From assembly GCA_018818595.1 (NCBI GenBank), contig JAHIRM010000007.1:1-33382 (forward strand): 33,382 bases of DNA, written 5' to 3'. The DNA comes from Bacillota bacterium (GTDB taxonomy: Bacteria > Bacillota_I > Bacilli_A > Izemoplasmatales > Hujiaoplasmataceae). Shown piece after piece: positions 8,399 to 16,138 of this stretch. Made by a program: the position numbers and the translations under genes. Numbering within the stretch: position 1 is the stretch's first letter; each line of letters begins with the position of its first letter. The notes below the pieces were generated by a model. It searched no databases, was not told where the DNA came from, and was given only the letters and a program-made list of their open reading frames with translations.

Positions 8399-8560
8399 GT
8401 GGATAAAAACGACAAACGTCATAATGACAAAAACAATAAGAAGAAAACTAGTGCACAAAATAATATAAAAAACAAAGCATCTGTTTCTTCTGCCCCCACA
8501 AGTCCAACTACAAATGATTCTACATCGAACAAGAATCAAAAATCAAAAAAGACATATTAA
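8399..8560 (+). CDS. Small Lys/Asn/Ser-rich protein, GTG start
   Basis: A 53-codon frame opens with GTG 8399, nine nt after a near-perfect Shine-Dalgarno site TAAGGAGGAG (8381-8390), and closes with TAA at 8558-8560. The product begins MDKNDKRHNDKNNKKKTSAQ, then a Ser/Thr/Pro stretch, and ends NQKSKKTY. It is very basic and hydrophilic with no membrane segment, so probably disordered. No family is recognised. The strength of the ribosome site is the main support. It runs toward the EamA gene, and a hairpin with T8 at 8604-8624 may end its transcript. An alternative is a chance frame in an AT-rich spacer. Confidence 0.6.
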   Translation: MDKNDKRHNDKNNKKKTSAQNNIKNKASVSSAPTSPTTNDSTSNKNQKSKKTY

Positions 8561-8581
8561 GTTTTTAATGATTGATTCTTA

Positions 8582-9520
8582 CTAAAATGAGGCTTTTCTA
8601 TTTAGAGAAGTTCTCTTTTTTTTTGAAAAACGATTTACTCCATATACTGAAAGGACAATGATACAAGATCCAATTATTTGAAATATCCCAAAATGTTCAT
8701 CTAAAAATAATACTCCTGCAAGAATGGCAATGACAGTTGTTAAATTTGCAAATATGGCTGCTTTTGCGACCTCAAGATGAGTCATGGCATAGTTTATCAT
8801 TAAAAAGGCTAATACAGAAGATAATCCTGCTAGAAATACAACCGATATCCAAAACTGAACGTTTTGAAAAGGAATGATAATCAATTCCTGAAATGAACCG
8901 ATGCTTTCAATAAGTCCTATTGGCACAAACGTGATAAACCCAATAAAAAACATGATGTATGTTCTTTCAAAAGCTGAAAATTCAGTTGCTATTTTTCTAG
9001 AAAGGACATTAAACATTGCAGCTGAAATTACTGCACCAAGTATTAGGACAAACCCAATCCAACTAAATTGTCCTTCTGATTGACCTATGGTTGTTAAACA
9101 AACACCTAAAATTGCAATAATTGCAAAAACAATTTGAATGGGTTTTACTTTTTCTTTTAGATAAAAAAAACCAAATACAAAACTTGTGATTGGAATTAAC
9201 GCCAGAATGATTCCCACAAAAGAAGTTTGAAGCATCGTAATTCCATAACTTTCACAAATAAAGTATAAAACAGGTTGAACCAAACCTAAAAGAAAAATAT
9301 TGTATAATTTTTTGCCTTTAAAATGTAGTTTCTTCTTTCTAAAAATGAGTAAGATATTTAATATGAGAAAAGCTACTCCAAAACGAGCACCTATAAGTAC
9401 AAAAGGAGACGTTAAATTCAAAGCAATCTTTGAAAACATAATACTAAACCCAAAAATAGAATATCCTAAAAACAAAAAGATAAAAGAAATTTTGGTTTGA
9501 AATGATTGTTCTGTCTTCAC
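8582..9520 (-). CDS. EamA/DMT-superfamily transporter
   Basis: A ten-helix drug/metabolite transporter made of two EamA repeats: the first begins at GYSIFGFSIMFSKIAL, the second near FSWIGFVLILGAVISAAMFNVLSRK. It ends with a Lys-rich cytoplasmic tail. Relatives export amino acids, drugs or metabolites; the substrate cannot be told. The start is taken as GTG 9520, which has GAGGA 8 nt upstream and leaves only a short N-terminus before helix 1 (312 residues). The longer frame from ATG 9586 would start inside the promoter at 9558-9586. Single-gene transcript. Confidence 0.85.
   Translation of the reverse strand: MKTEQSFQTKISFIFLFLGYSIFGFSIMFSKIALNLTSPFVLIGARFGVAFLILNILLIFRKKKLHFKGKKLYNIFLLGLVQPVLYFICESYGITMLQTSFVGIILALIPITSFVFGFFYLKEKVKPIQIVFAIIAILGVCLTTIGQSEGQFSWIGFVLILGAVISAAMFNVLSRKIATEFSAFERTYIMFFIGFITFVPIGLIESIGSFQELIIIPFQNVQFWISVVFLAGLSSVLAFLMINYAMTHLEVAKAAIFANLTTVIAILAGVLFLDEHFGIFQIIGSCIIVLSVYGVNRFSKKKRTSLNRKASF
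8604..8624 (+). terminator. Possible terminator of the 53-codon gene
   Basis: AGAGA-AGT-TCTCT followed by T8 on the plus strand, 44 nt past the small gene. It lies inside the 3' end of the convergent EamA gene, where the T run encodes its Lys-rich tail, so it could be incidental. Confidence 0.4.
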
Positions 9521-9557
9521 ATGGATTATCCTCGAATAAAATTTAACATTACCATAA

Positions 9558-9586
9558 ATCATATCATATTTAATAGCTTTTTCCAA
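9558..9586 (-). promoter_or_regulatory. Promoter of the EamA gene
   Basis: TTGGAA (9581-9586), a 17-nt spacer and TATGAT (9558-9563) on the minus strand. The predicted transcript start near 9551 supports the GTG 9520 start codon. Confidence 0.55.
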
Positions 9587-9594
9587 TTGATTCT

Positions 9595-9618
9595 AAAAAA
9601 AACAATGCAACATTGCAT
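9595..9618. terminator. Bidirectional terminator after the ABC exporter operon
   Basis: An A8 tract, ATGCAA/TTGCAT stem and T8 tract. On the minus strand it lies about 65 nt past the end of the second ABC gene and insulates the EamA promoter. Confidence 0.7.
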
Positions 9619-9681
9619 CGTTTTTTTTGATTGTTCATCCATTGGAAACTATTTAAATAAACACAAAGCATAGATGATTTT

Positions 9682-11316
9682 TTATAAAATTGCCTGCGAG
9701 GAAACTGAGCTTATTTGCGTATTTTTTACTAAAACAATTTCATCATATTTATTTTTATTTTCTTCTAAAATAACGTGACTTACGTTTACAATGGTTACAC
9801 CTTTTAATTCAAAGAGACTGTTTTCTATTGCTAAAACTTTTTCTCTATCAAGTGAAGCAAATGCTTCATCAAAAAAGATAATATCAGCTTTGTTAAGCAA
9901 TCCTCTTGCAATTGCAATTCTACTCTTTTCTCCCCCAGAAACGTTTTTGCCATTATCTAAAATAACTCGGTTCAATCCGTCAGGATGTAAACTTACAAAG
10001 TCGTGCAATCCTGCTCGATCAATTGCATCCCAAATTTCATCATCGGAATAATCTTTGTAAAGAGCAAGATTATTCTTTAATGTGTCTTCAAATAAGAAAA
10101 TTTGTTGCTCAATGTTAGCAATCTTTGAGAAATAATCCATTTTAAAAATATCTTTTAATTCCATACCATCTACTAAAATATTTCCGCTTTGAGGATTAAA
10201 GTATTTTCTTAATAACCGTAAAACAGTAGATTTCCCTCCACCACTTGGTCCAATCACTAAATACTTTTTCCCTTTTTCAAATTTTAAATTTACTGATTCT
10301 AATACTACATTATCTCCATATGCAAACGATACATTTTTAAACTCAATTGAGTGTTGTAAACCCTCAAATGATTTTGTTTCTTCGTAATTTGTTTGATTTT
10401 TTAGAGAGTTATCAATTCTTACAAATATTGCCTTCACTGAAAAAATACGTGGTAACGCTTCAGAGAATTGGGAAACAGGTCCAATGATGTTATCAATATT
10501 TTGCGCCACTACTACAACTCCAGAAAAGAGAATAATTCCTTTAATTGTTAAAAACGAAACCACAAACATTAATCCAATAAAAGTAATTCCAAAATTTATA
10601 TTTTGTAATGCAAAAATAAAGGACATAATCTTATCGATAACATATTTTTTTTCTTGAACTTTCTTGCTTTCTTGATTATACGTAAGAGTTACTTTTGATT
10701 CTAAATTATTCGTCTTAATAATATGGAATGCTGAAAGCACTTCTTTAATAAAGCCCCCATATTTCGACATCATTTCGCTTCGTTCTTTGTTGTGCTTTTG
10801 AATTGGTTTTGATGATAAAACAGAAATTAATGCGTTAATTATTATCATTCCGATTCCAATTAAAAGTATAATTGGGCTAATAATTGTGATGATTAATATG
10901 GATGTTCCGAAATTGATTAATGCTTCCTGTAAAACGATGATTTGTTCTACATAATCTTTTTCAATTAAATTAAAATCATTTGTTAACGCAGAAACATATA
11001 GTGCATTATTATCATGTTGAAATTCGTTAATGTTTTTATGAAATACTGATTGTATATAGTCTTTTTTCATTTTGACCATAATTGTTTTAATGACACGCCC
11101 CTTTGTATACGCATATAGTAGATTACTAGGCATCATTATAACTGCATAAAAAATCACTGATTTTGCATAAACAAAGAACATATCCCATTCACTTGCTAAA
11201 GCAGCATTTACAAGATCATAAAGTGCAAAAGACAATTTAAATGTAATAAAAGCGACAATCAACATAGTAAATACAGTAAGATAAGTATGTTTAAAATAAG
11301 TTTTTTTCTTTTTCAT
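9682..11316 (-). CDS. ABC exporter half-transporter (second of a pair)
   Basis: This 544-residue fused permease/ATPase has a type IV exporter membrane domain (six helices, about 1-300) and a nucleotide-binding domain (about 325-544). Walker A is GPSGGGKST (356-364), the signature is VSGGEK (459-464), and Walker B is DIIFFDE (478-484, Glu484 catalytic). D-loop SLD is at 488-490 and the H-loop is His514. All catalytic parts are intact. ATG 11316 overlaps the TGA of the preceding ABC gene by 4 nt, so translational coupling and a heterodimer are likely. Cargo may be a peptide, lipid or drug; the sequence does not decide. Confidence 0.9.
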   Translation of the reverse strand: MKKKKTYFKHTYLTVFTMLIVAFITFKLSFALYDLVNAALASEWDMFFVYAKSVIFYAVIMMPSNLLYAYTKGRVIKTIMVKMKKDYIQSVFHKNINEFQHDNNALYVSALTNDFNLIEKDYVEQIIVLQEALINFGTSILIITIISPIILLIGIGMIIINALISVLSSKPIQKHNKERSEMMSKYGGFIKEVLSAFHIIKTNNLESKVTLTYNQESKKVQEKKYVIDKIMSFIFALQNINFGITFIGLMFVVSFLTIKGIILFSGVVVVAQNIDNIIGPVSQFSEALPRIFSVKAIFVRIDNSLKNQTNYEETKSFEGLQHSIEFKNVSFAYGDNVVLESVNLKFEKGKKYLVIGPSGGGKSTVLRLLRKYFNPQSGNILVDGMELKDIFKMDYFSKIANIEQQIFLFEDTLKNNLALYKDYSDDEIWDAIDRAGLHDFVSLHPDGLNRVILDNGKNVSGGEKSRIAIARGLLNKADIIFFDEAFASLDREKVLAIENSLFELKGVTIVNVSHVILEENKNKYDEIVLVKNTQISSVSSQAIL

Positions 11317-12959
11317 AGATTTGCCCCCGCAAAATATTCTTTTGCGCTATATTTAGACATATACCCATCTTTAATTTCTAGAACCACATCATATAGATTT
11401 GTAATTCCATCAAAATATTTATGACTTATCGAAATAACAGTTGCATCTAAATCAAGTAACGTTTGTTCGATTTGACGACCTAATTCATCATTCAGTGCAG
11501 ATGTCGCTTCATCAACAAATAAAATTTCCGCTTTCTTACATAATGCTCTTGCAATAGATACTCTTTGTCTTTCTCCACCAGATAAATTTTTTCCGTTTTC
11601 ACTTATCACCGTATGAATTCCATTTTCAAGAGAATCAATAAATTCAGATAATCCCGCTTTTTTACACGCTTGAAGTACTTCTTCATCTGAATTAGACTTG
11701 AAAAGAGAAATGTTATCTTTTAAACTCGCTTCAAACAAAAACACATCCTGATATACATAAGAAACTTTTTCATTAAAGGATTTACTTGATATTTGATTCA
11801 TATTAATGCCATCCACATCAATCACACCATCATAATCATCTAAAATATGAGATAACAATTTAAACAAGGTTGTTTTTCCAGATCCACTTGGTCCTTTAAT
11901 TAAATGCTTTTTCCCTTTTTCCAAAGAAAATTTAATGGATTTAAAGATTGGATTACTTGCATCATATGCAAAACTAACTTGATTTAAATTAATGCTGTTT
12001 TGAAAATGAAATGGCAATAAGTTATCCTCTTCTTTTACTTGTTCATCTGAATTTGTAATTTTTTCAAATATAGCTTTTGATGATTTGAGTACATTCACTA
12101 GTGGAAGCATGTTTACAAGAGGAAAAATAGCGCTTGAAGAAAGCTGAACAATTAATACAAGTTGCCCATAACCAATTCCTGTTTTAATTTGATACATTAA
12201 ATAGATAAGCAATCCCATTAATACAAAATAGCCAATTGTTATATTTGAATACATTTGTAAAGCAGTAAAAACATTAAATTTGAATTTCTTTCCTTCTAAA
12301 TCTAAAATTTGAGTTTTATTTTTCTTTAAAAATATATCTTCAATATTATTTAATTTTAAAATTTCAAGACCTGTAAAGATATTTGAAATATTGACAGTAA
12401 ATTTTTCGTTTGAAGTGGATACGTCTTTTTGAAGTGAAACAGTCTTTTTTTCAAAAAGTTTCGAAATGAATAATACCATAACAGAAACTCCAAGAATGAT
12501 TAACGCAATAACCCAGTTTAAAAAAGCCAATATTACTAAAACGGATACATATAACCCACATCTAAAAATAAAGTTAATCAAAGATAAAAAGAAAGAAGAT
12601 TCGAAAGTATTTATATCGTTGATCAAATTAGATACATAAACATCTCTTGATTGCTTATTAAATTGTTTGTAACTCATATGAATGATTTTATCGAAAGCCT
12701 TTTCTCGTAAAGACAATAATACATCTCTCATATAGGCAATTCGCATCATTCTTGAAATAATAAATAAAACTGCATTCAAAATTAAATATAAAACAGATAA
12801 TCCAAGAGCTATCCAAAAAAATTGCATGGTATTTCTTTCAATTGTTTCAAAAATGAGAGCTACTACTCCTATTTGCATTAATTGAGAAATAACTGGAAGG
12901 AAACATGCTATTACATATAATATGAATTTTCCTTTATGTTCTAGTAGTAATTTTTTCAT
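11313..12959 (-). CDS. ABC exporter half-transporter (first of a pair)
   Basis: The 548-residue product has six membrane helices and a complete ATPase domain: Walker A GPSGSGKTT (356-364), signature LSGGERQ (459-465), Walker B ILFVDE (Glu484) and H-loop His513. Key positions fall within one residue of those in its partner, as expected for a heterodimer from gene duplication. ATG 12959 is chosen because AGAGG lies 6 nt upstream. The frame extends 14 codons further to ATG 13001, but that would overlap the promoter and an operator. Two TGTGTWWWACACA palindromes bracket the promoter, so expression is probably repressed until an inducer appears. The putative immunity gene lies upstream on the same strand. 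Confidence 0.9.
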   Translation of the reverse strand: MKKLLLEHKGKFILYVIACFLPVISQLMQIGVVALIFETIERNTMQFFWIALGLSVLYLILNAVLFIISRMMRIAYMRDVLLSLREKAFDKIIHMSYKQFNKQSRDVYVSNLINDINTFESSFFLSLINFIFRCGLYVSVLVILAFLNWVIALIILGVSVMVLFISKLFEKKTVSLQKDVSTSNEKFTVNISNIFTGLEILKLNNIEDIFLKKNKTQILDLEGKKFKFNVFTALQMYSNITIGYFVLMGLLIYLMYQIKTGIGYGQLVLIVQLSSSAIFPLVNMLPLVNVLKSSKAIFEKITNSDEQVKEEDNLLPFHFQNSINLNQVSFAYDASNPIFKSIKFSLEKGKKHLIKGPSGSGKTTLFKLLSHILDDYDGVIDVDGINMNQISSKSFNEKVSYVYQDVFLFEASLKDNISLFKSNSDEEVLQACKKAGLSEFIDSLENGIHTVISENGKNLSGGERQRVSIARALCKKAEILFVDEATSALNDELGRQIEQTLLDLDATVISISHKYFDGITNLYDVVLEIKDGYMSKYSAKEYFAGANL

Positions 12960-12973
12960 CTCATACCTCTTAC

Positions 12974-12986
12974 TGTGTTTTACACA
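12974..12986. promoter_or_regulatory. Operator 1 (TGTGTTTTACACA)
   Basis: A 13-bp palindrome with arms TGTGT/ACACA and centre TTT, flanked by TAC on the left and ATA on the right. It covers the predicted transcript start, the classic position for repression. Confidence 0.65.
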
Positions 12987-13014
12987 ATAATAGATTATCA
13001 TATTACTGTGTAAA
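12987..13014 (-). promoter_or_regulatory. Promoter of the ABC exporter operon
   Basis: TTTACA (13009-13014), a 16-nt spacer and TATTAT (12987-12992) on the minus strand. The -35 lies inside operator 2 and the expected transcript start lies inside operator 1. Confidence 0.6.
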
Positions 13015-13019
13015 ACACA
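13007..13019. promoter_or_regulatory. Operator 2 (TGTGTAAAACACA)
   Basis: Same arms as operator 1 with centre AAA. The centres are 33 bp apart, about three helical turns, so two dimers could bind one DNA face. It overlaps the -35. The regulator family is not identified and no regulator gene is adjacent. Confidence 0.65.
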
Positions 13020-13111
13020 ATTATTATTTTATTTTATTTTATCTTTTTATAAATATTACATAATTAGAATCATAAAACAGAAATTTTTTTATCTCAAAAA
13101 ATATAATGAAA

Positions 13112-13543
13112 TTATTGTTGACTCAATTCAAACAGACATTTTTCTTGCCACAGTTCTTCTTGTTTTAATTTAATTTCATCATCAGAGACTGCAGTTAATG
13201 CATACGACAAAGCGTAGACTGCGTGTCCTTTAACATGAATCGTTGCTACTGCATGTCCTGCAGCTCGTGCAACATATCGTGCTGCAGCAATGCTTGCTTC
13301 TCTTGCCGCTTTATGAGCGGAGAACGAAAGATTTCTTGCTTCTTTTATCTTCAATTCATTTTTTATAAAAAGTTCAGTCGCTTCTAAAGCCTTTCTTGGC
13401 CTAACATCATTTGGATAATTTTCTTCATAAAGATATAATACATGAAACACACAATCAGATACAAATTTTAACAAAGATTTAAATTGTAATTTATCTAAGT
13501 TTTGTTTCATTTCTATCTTAATTTTCACAAGAGTTTTTTTCAT
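13112..13543 (-). CDS. Putative immunity protein (Imm-5-like, Ala-rich helical)
   Basis: A 143-residue soluble helical protein. The central stretch RPRKALEATELFI, then SAHKAAREASIAAARYVARA, then AGHAVATIHVKGHAVYALSYAL resembles proteins annotated as putative immunity protein (Imm-5-like domain), whose members sit beside toxins or stand alone. The start is ATG 13543, with AGAAG 7 nt upstream; a TTG at 13549 is in frame but too close to that site. Its TGA is about 90 nt before the ABC promoter, and only a weak AT stem separates them. A link with the exporter (self-protection plus export) is attractive but unproven. No toxin or bacteriocin gene is visible nearby. Confidence 0.6.
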   Translation of the reverse strand: MKKTLVKIKIEMKQNLDKLQFKSLLKFVSDCVFHVLYLYEENYPNDVRPRKALEATELFIKNELKIKEARNLSFSAHKAAREASIAAARYVARAAGHAVATIHVKGHAVYALSYALTAVSDDEIKLKQEELWQEKCLFELSQQ

Positions 13544-13610
13544 AAACAATCTTCTTTCATTTATAGAAAAGCGAAATTATTTTTAATAACGAGGTGTCAT
13601 ATTCGGTTAT

Positions 13611-13619
13611 AGTATAGCA
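13611..13619 (-). promoter_or_regulatory. Extended -10 promoter of the putative immunity gene
   Basis: TGCTATACT on the minus strand, an extended -10 element, lies about 70 nt before ATG 13543. No good -35 is seen. Confidence 0.45.
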
Positions 13620-13738
13620 TAATTAAAATTAAAATTATAAAATTTTTTGAATGAATGTTTTTTTTTTTTATTACTTCTCTTATCAAAATATATATTAATT
13701 GTTTTCAAAAAAACACACAATGATTGCTAGGAGTTACA

Positions 13739-13767
13739 TGGACAATATTGCATAATCGTGGTATAAT
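13739..13767 (+). promoter_or_regulatory. Promoter of the L25/Ctc gene
   Basis: TGGACA (13739-13744), a 17-nt spacer and TATAAT (13762-13767), 28 nt before ATG 13796. This is a strong sigma-A match. No sigma-B type sequence (GTTT-N14-GGGWAW), known for ctc in Bacillus, is apparent. Confidence 0.7.
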
Positions 13768-13795
13768 AATAAAAAAGCTCTAGAAGGAGAAAATA

Positions 13796-14401
13796 ATGAA
13801 AGTATATCTAAGAACTAGACCGTTAAGGGAAGTTAGAAAAGATTTAATGATTCCTGGTGCAATCTATGGCAAATCAATCGAATCTGAATCGATTGAAGTT
13901 GAAGATAAAGTTTTTAAAGAAGCTTTAAGCACCTATGGAAAAACAATGACTTTTCCCATTACATTAAATAAAAAGAAACTCATTGTATACATTAAAAATG
14001 TTCAAAAAAATGCTATGAATCAAAATGACATTATCCATTTTGAATTGCATTGCATTACGAAAGATGAAATAATTTCATCTCGTGTTCCATTTGTAATTCA
14101 TGGAAAAGATGAAGTTGAGAAAAGAAAACTATTTGTTCAAATGGCCATTTCTTCTGTTGAATGTGAATATTCAGCCGACCAAGGTGTTTCTAAGTTTGAA
14201 TTTAATGTAGAAAACATGAATGTGGACGACGCCATTTATATTAAAGATATCGCGGTTCCAAAAGGAGTTAAAATCCTTGATGATCCTGAACATTTAATTT
14301 TCATTATCAAAGAATCAAGTTTATCCGTTGAATCTCCTGAAGAGGAAGAAACAGAAACTGTTGATTTACCTGAAGTGGAATCAGAAACAAAAACCGAATA
14401 A
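13796..14401 (+). CDS. rplY: 50S ribosomal protein L25 / general stress protein Ctc
   Basis: This 201-residue protein is the long Ctc/TL5 form of L25. An N-terminal 5S-rRNA-binding domain (about 1-90, with REVRKDLMIPGAIYG near 12-26) is followed by the TL5 beta domain (about 95-180, with DDAIYIKDIAVPKGVKIL). The last 20 residues are an acidic Glu/Thr-rich tail. It binds 5S rRNA in the central protuberance of the large subunit. GAAGGAGA precedes ATG 13796. It stands alone with its own promoter and terminator. Confidence 0.88.
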   Translation: MKVYLRTRPLREVRKDLMIPGAIYGKSIESESIEVEDKVFKEALSTYGKTMTFPITLNKKKLIVYIKNVQKNAMNQNDIIHFELHCITKDEIISSRVPFVIHGKDEVEKRKLFVQMAISSVECEYSADQGVSKFEFNVENMNVDDAIYIKDIAVPKGVKILDDPEHLIFIIKESSLSVESPEEEETETVDLPEVESETKTE

Positions 14402-14416
14402 TTATTACTACCAATT

Positions 14417-14442
14417 AAAGCCACTTCAAGTGGCTTTTTTTT
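14417..14442 (+). terminator. Terminator of the L25/Ctc gene
   Basis: AAAGCCACT-TCA-AGTGGCTTT followed by a T tract, 16 nt past the stop codon. Confidence 0.85.
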
Positions 14443-14445
14443 ATT

Positions 14446-14475
14446 AAAAAAAAGCAGATTAACTCTGCTTTTTGT
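14446..14475 (-). terminator. Terminator of the DegV gene
   Basis: AAAGCAGA-TTAAC-TCTGCTTT, followed on the minus strand by a T8 tract (14446-14453), just past the DegV stop codon. Confidence 0.8.
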
Positions 14476-14489
14476 AAAAGATCAATTTC

Positions 14490-15338
14490 TTATGCTACTC
14501 TTCTTGCTACATATGCGAACATTTTAGGTCCAGTATGGATTCCTAATACGGGAGTTAATCTAGACATAGAAAGATTTCGAATATTCAAAACTGTTTTCAG
14601 TTTGTTTCCTAATTCTTCTGCCATAACAGGATCATCGCCATAATGCACAATCAAATCAATTAAATCTGTTCCAAATTTAGTTACTAAAATATTTTTCATT
14701 GAGATTAAAGATCGGTTTAAACCAAAAGCTTTTGACATCGTAACATAAACACCTTCATCATTTACTGTAATTACTGGTTTAATGTGTAAAATATCGCCAA
14801 TGGTTCCTTCTACCTTTCCAATTCTTCCACCTTTTCGTAAATACTTTAAAGTATTAATAGTATAAAAAGCTATGCTATCTTTGTATCTAAGTTGATCTAA
14901 TGCGGGGACAATTTTTTCAATCGGTGTTTTTTTCTTTACCAACTCAAGCGCATACTCCACTAAGCACCCAAGCCCTCCACCCAACGTTTTAGAATCATAG
15001 TGTACAATATTTAATCCTTCTACACGTTTAAACGCCAACCGAAAAGAATTAAAGGTTCCACTTAATCCAGAAGAAATATTGATGGCGATAACATCTGTAA
15101 ATCCTTTTTCTTTCATTTCATCTAAGGCTAGACTTAAATCCCCAGGGTTTGGTAAACTAGTAGAAATTTGATGAGAGTCAAGTTGTTCATACACTTCTTG
15201 TGCTGTTATTTCAACTTGATCACGATAACTCTTTTCATCAACCAAAATCATTAATGGAATAACAAATAGATTAGTATGTCTTTTGATAAACTCAGGTTCT
15301 AAATTCGCAGCAGAATCTGTTAATACAGCTATTTTCAT
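14490..15338 (-). CDS. DegV family fatty-acid-binding protein
   Basis: The 282-residue protein is a complete DegV (EDD) fold. It starts KIAVLTDSAANL, carries QISTSLPNPGDL (57-68) with the fatty-acid carboxylate-contacting Thr/Ser, and INISSGLSGTFNS (87-99). The RKGGRIGK loop lies in the second domain. DegV/FakB proteins hold a fatty acid for phosphorylation by FakA. No fakA is seen nearby, so whether this copy serves that kinase is open. AAGGAGG lies 7 nt before ATG 15338. Monocistronic with its own terminator. Confidence 0.9.
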   Translation of the reverse strand: MKIAVLTDSAANLEPEFIKRHTNLFVIPLMILVDEKSYRDQVEITAQEVYEQLDSHQISTSLPNPGDLSLALDEMKEKGFTDVIAINISSGLSGTFNSFRLAFKRVEGLNIVHYDSKTLGGGLGCLVEYALELVKKKTPIEKIVPALDQLRYKDSIAFYTINTLKYLRKGGRIGKVEGTIGDILHIKPVITVNDEGVYVTMSKAFGLNRSLISMKNILVTKFGTDLIDLIVHYGDDPVMAEELGNKLKTVLNIRNLSMSRLTPVLGIHTGPKMFAYVARRVA

Positions 15339-15588
15339 GCTTTTTCCTCCTTGGAAAATGTGAAGATTATATTCAATATTTTAACTAATACTCTTTCTCA
15401 TCAAAAACGAAATCTTGATGAAATGACTAGAAATTAATTTTAAAAAAACATTACTATGTCACACATAACACTTTAACAGAAAGTACTATGTCTGTCAATA
15501 TACTTATTATGATTTTTTTGTGATTATTTCTGTTTTTTTATTCTTTATTAAACAACTTATTTTTTGATTTTAATTATCTATTAACTAT
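15339..15588. other. Intergenic stretch upstream of degV
   Basis: About 250 AT-rich bases between the DegV start and the GNAT terminator. A TATAAT-like hexamer lies shortly upstream of degV without a convincing -35. No gene or structured element is seen. Confidence 0.5.
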
Positions 15589-15630
15589 AAAAAAATCATT
15601 TTAATCTATGAGTTTTAGATTAAAATGATT
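15589..15630 (-). terminator. Terminator of the GNAT / HD-GYP operon
   Basis: A perfect 14-bp stem, AATCATTTTAATCT pairing with AGATTAAAATGATT, with a 9-nt loop and a T tract on the minus strand, 8 nt past the GNAT stop. Confidence 0.8.
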
Positions 15631-15638
15631 GAATTATT

Positions 15639-16100
15639 TTAAAGTCTTTTCAACATAATTTGACATGGATTAAATTCATCCCAGATTTTATCGCTTTGGT
15701 AGATATCTTCAAATCCTTGTTTGTAGTAAAATTTTCTTGTGGCGGCATATGCTACATCTTTATGCTTTGATGCTAACGTTAACACAATTATATTTATATA
15801 TCCATTTTTTTTAGCATATTCTTCTACTGATTTTTGTAATTTTGTTCCAATTCCTTGATGCTGATATTTCTTTAAAACACCTAAAACAACCATCTCTAAT
15901 GTATTTATATTTTCTTCTTTAATCGAATAAAATGCAACGGGAGTTTCATTTTCATACATAGCAAAAAATACATATTTTTTAACCATTTCGATGTATTGTT
16001 TTTTAGATTCTTCAATACCAAACCATTCATGTAAATCATTTAATACTACCTTGCATATGTTCGATTTTGTATTGACATCTGTAATGATTTTAACTTCCAT
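15639..16100 (-). CDS. GNAT family N-acetyltransferase
   Basis: A 153-residue single-domain GNAT protein. Motif A reads VLGVLKKYQHQGIGTKLQKS (71-90), with the QxxGIG acetyl-CoA pyrophosphate loop, and motif B ends in ARKFYYKQGFEDI near the C-terminus. Substrate unknown. AAGGAG lies 5 nt before ATG 16100. It follows the GGDEF/HD-GYP gene by 38 nt with no terminator between, so it is likely the second gene of that transcript. Confidence 0.85.
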   Translation of the reverse strand: MEVKIITDVNTKSNICKVVLNDLHEWFGIEESKKQYIEMVKKYVFFAMYENETPVAFYSIKEENINTLEMVVLGVLKKYQHQGIGTKLQKSVEEYAKKNGYINIIVLTLASKHKDVAYAATRKFYYKQGFEDIYQSDKIWDEFNPCQIMLKRL

Positions 16101-16138
16101 TTTTACTCCTTAATAATTTAAAATTTTTGTGTTTGCTT

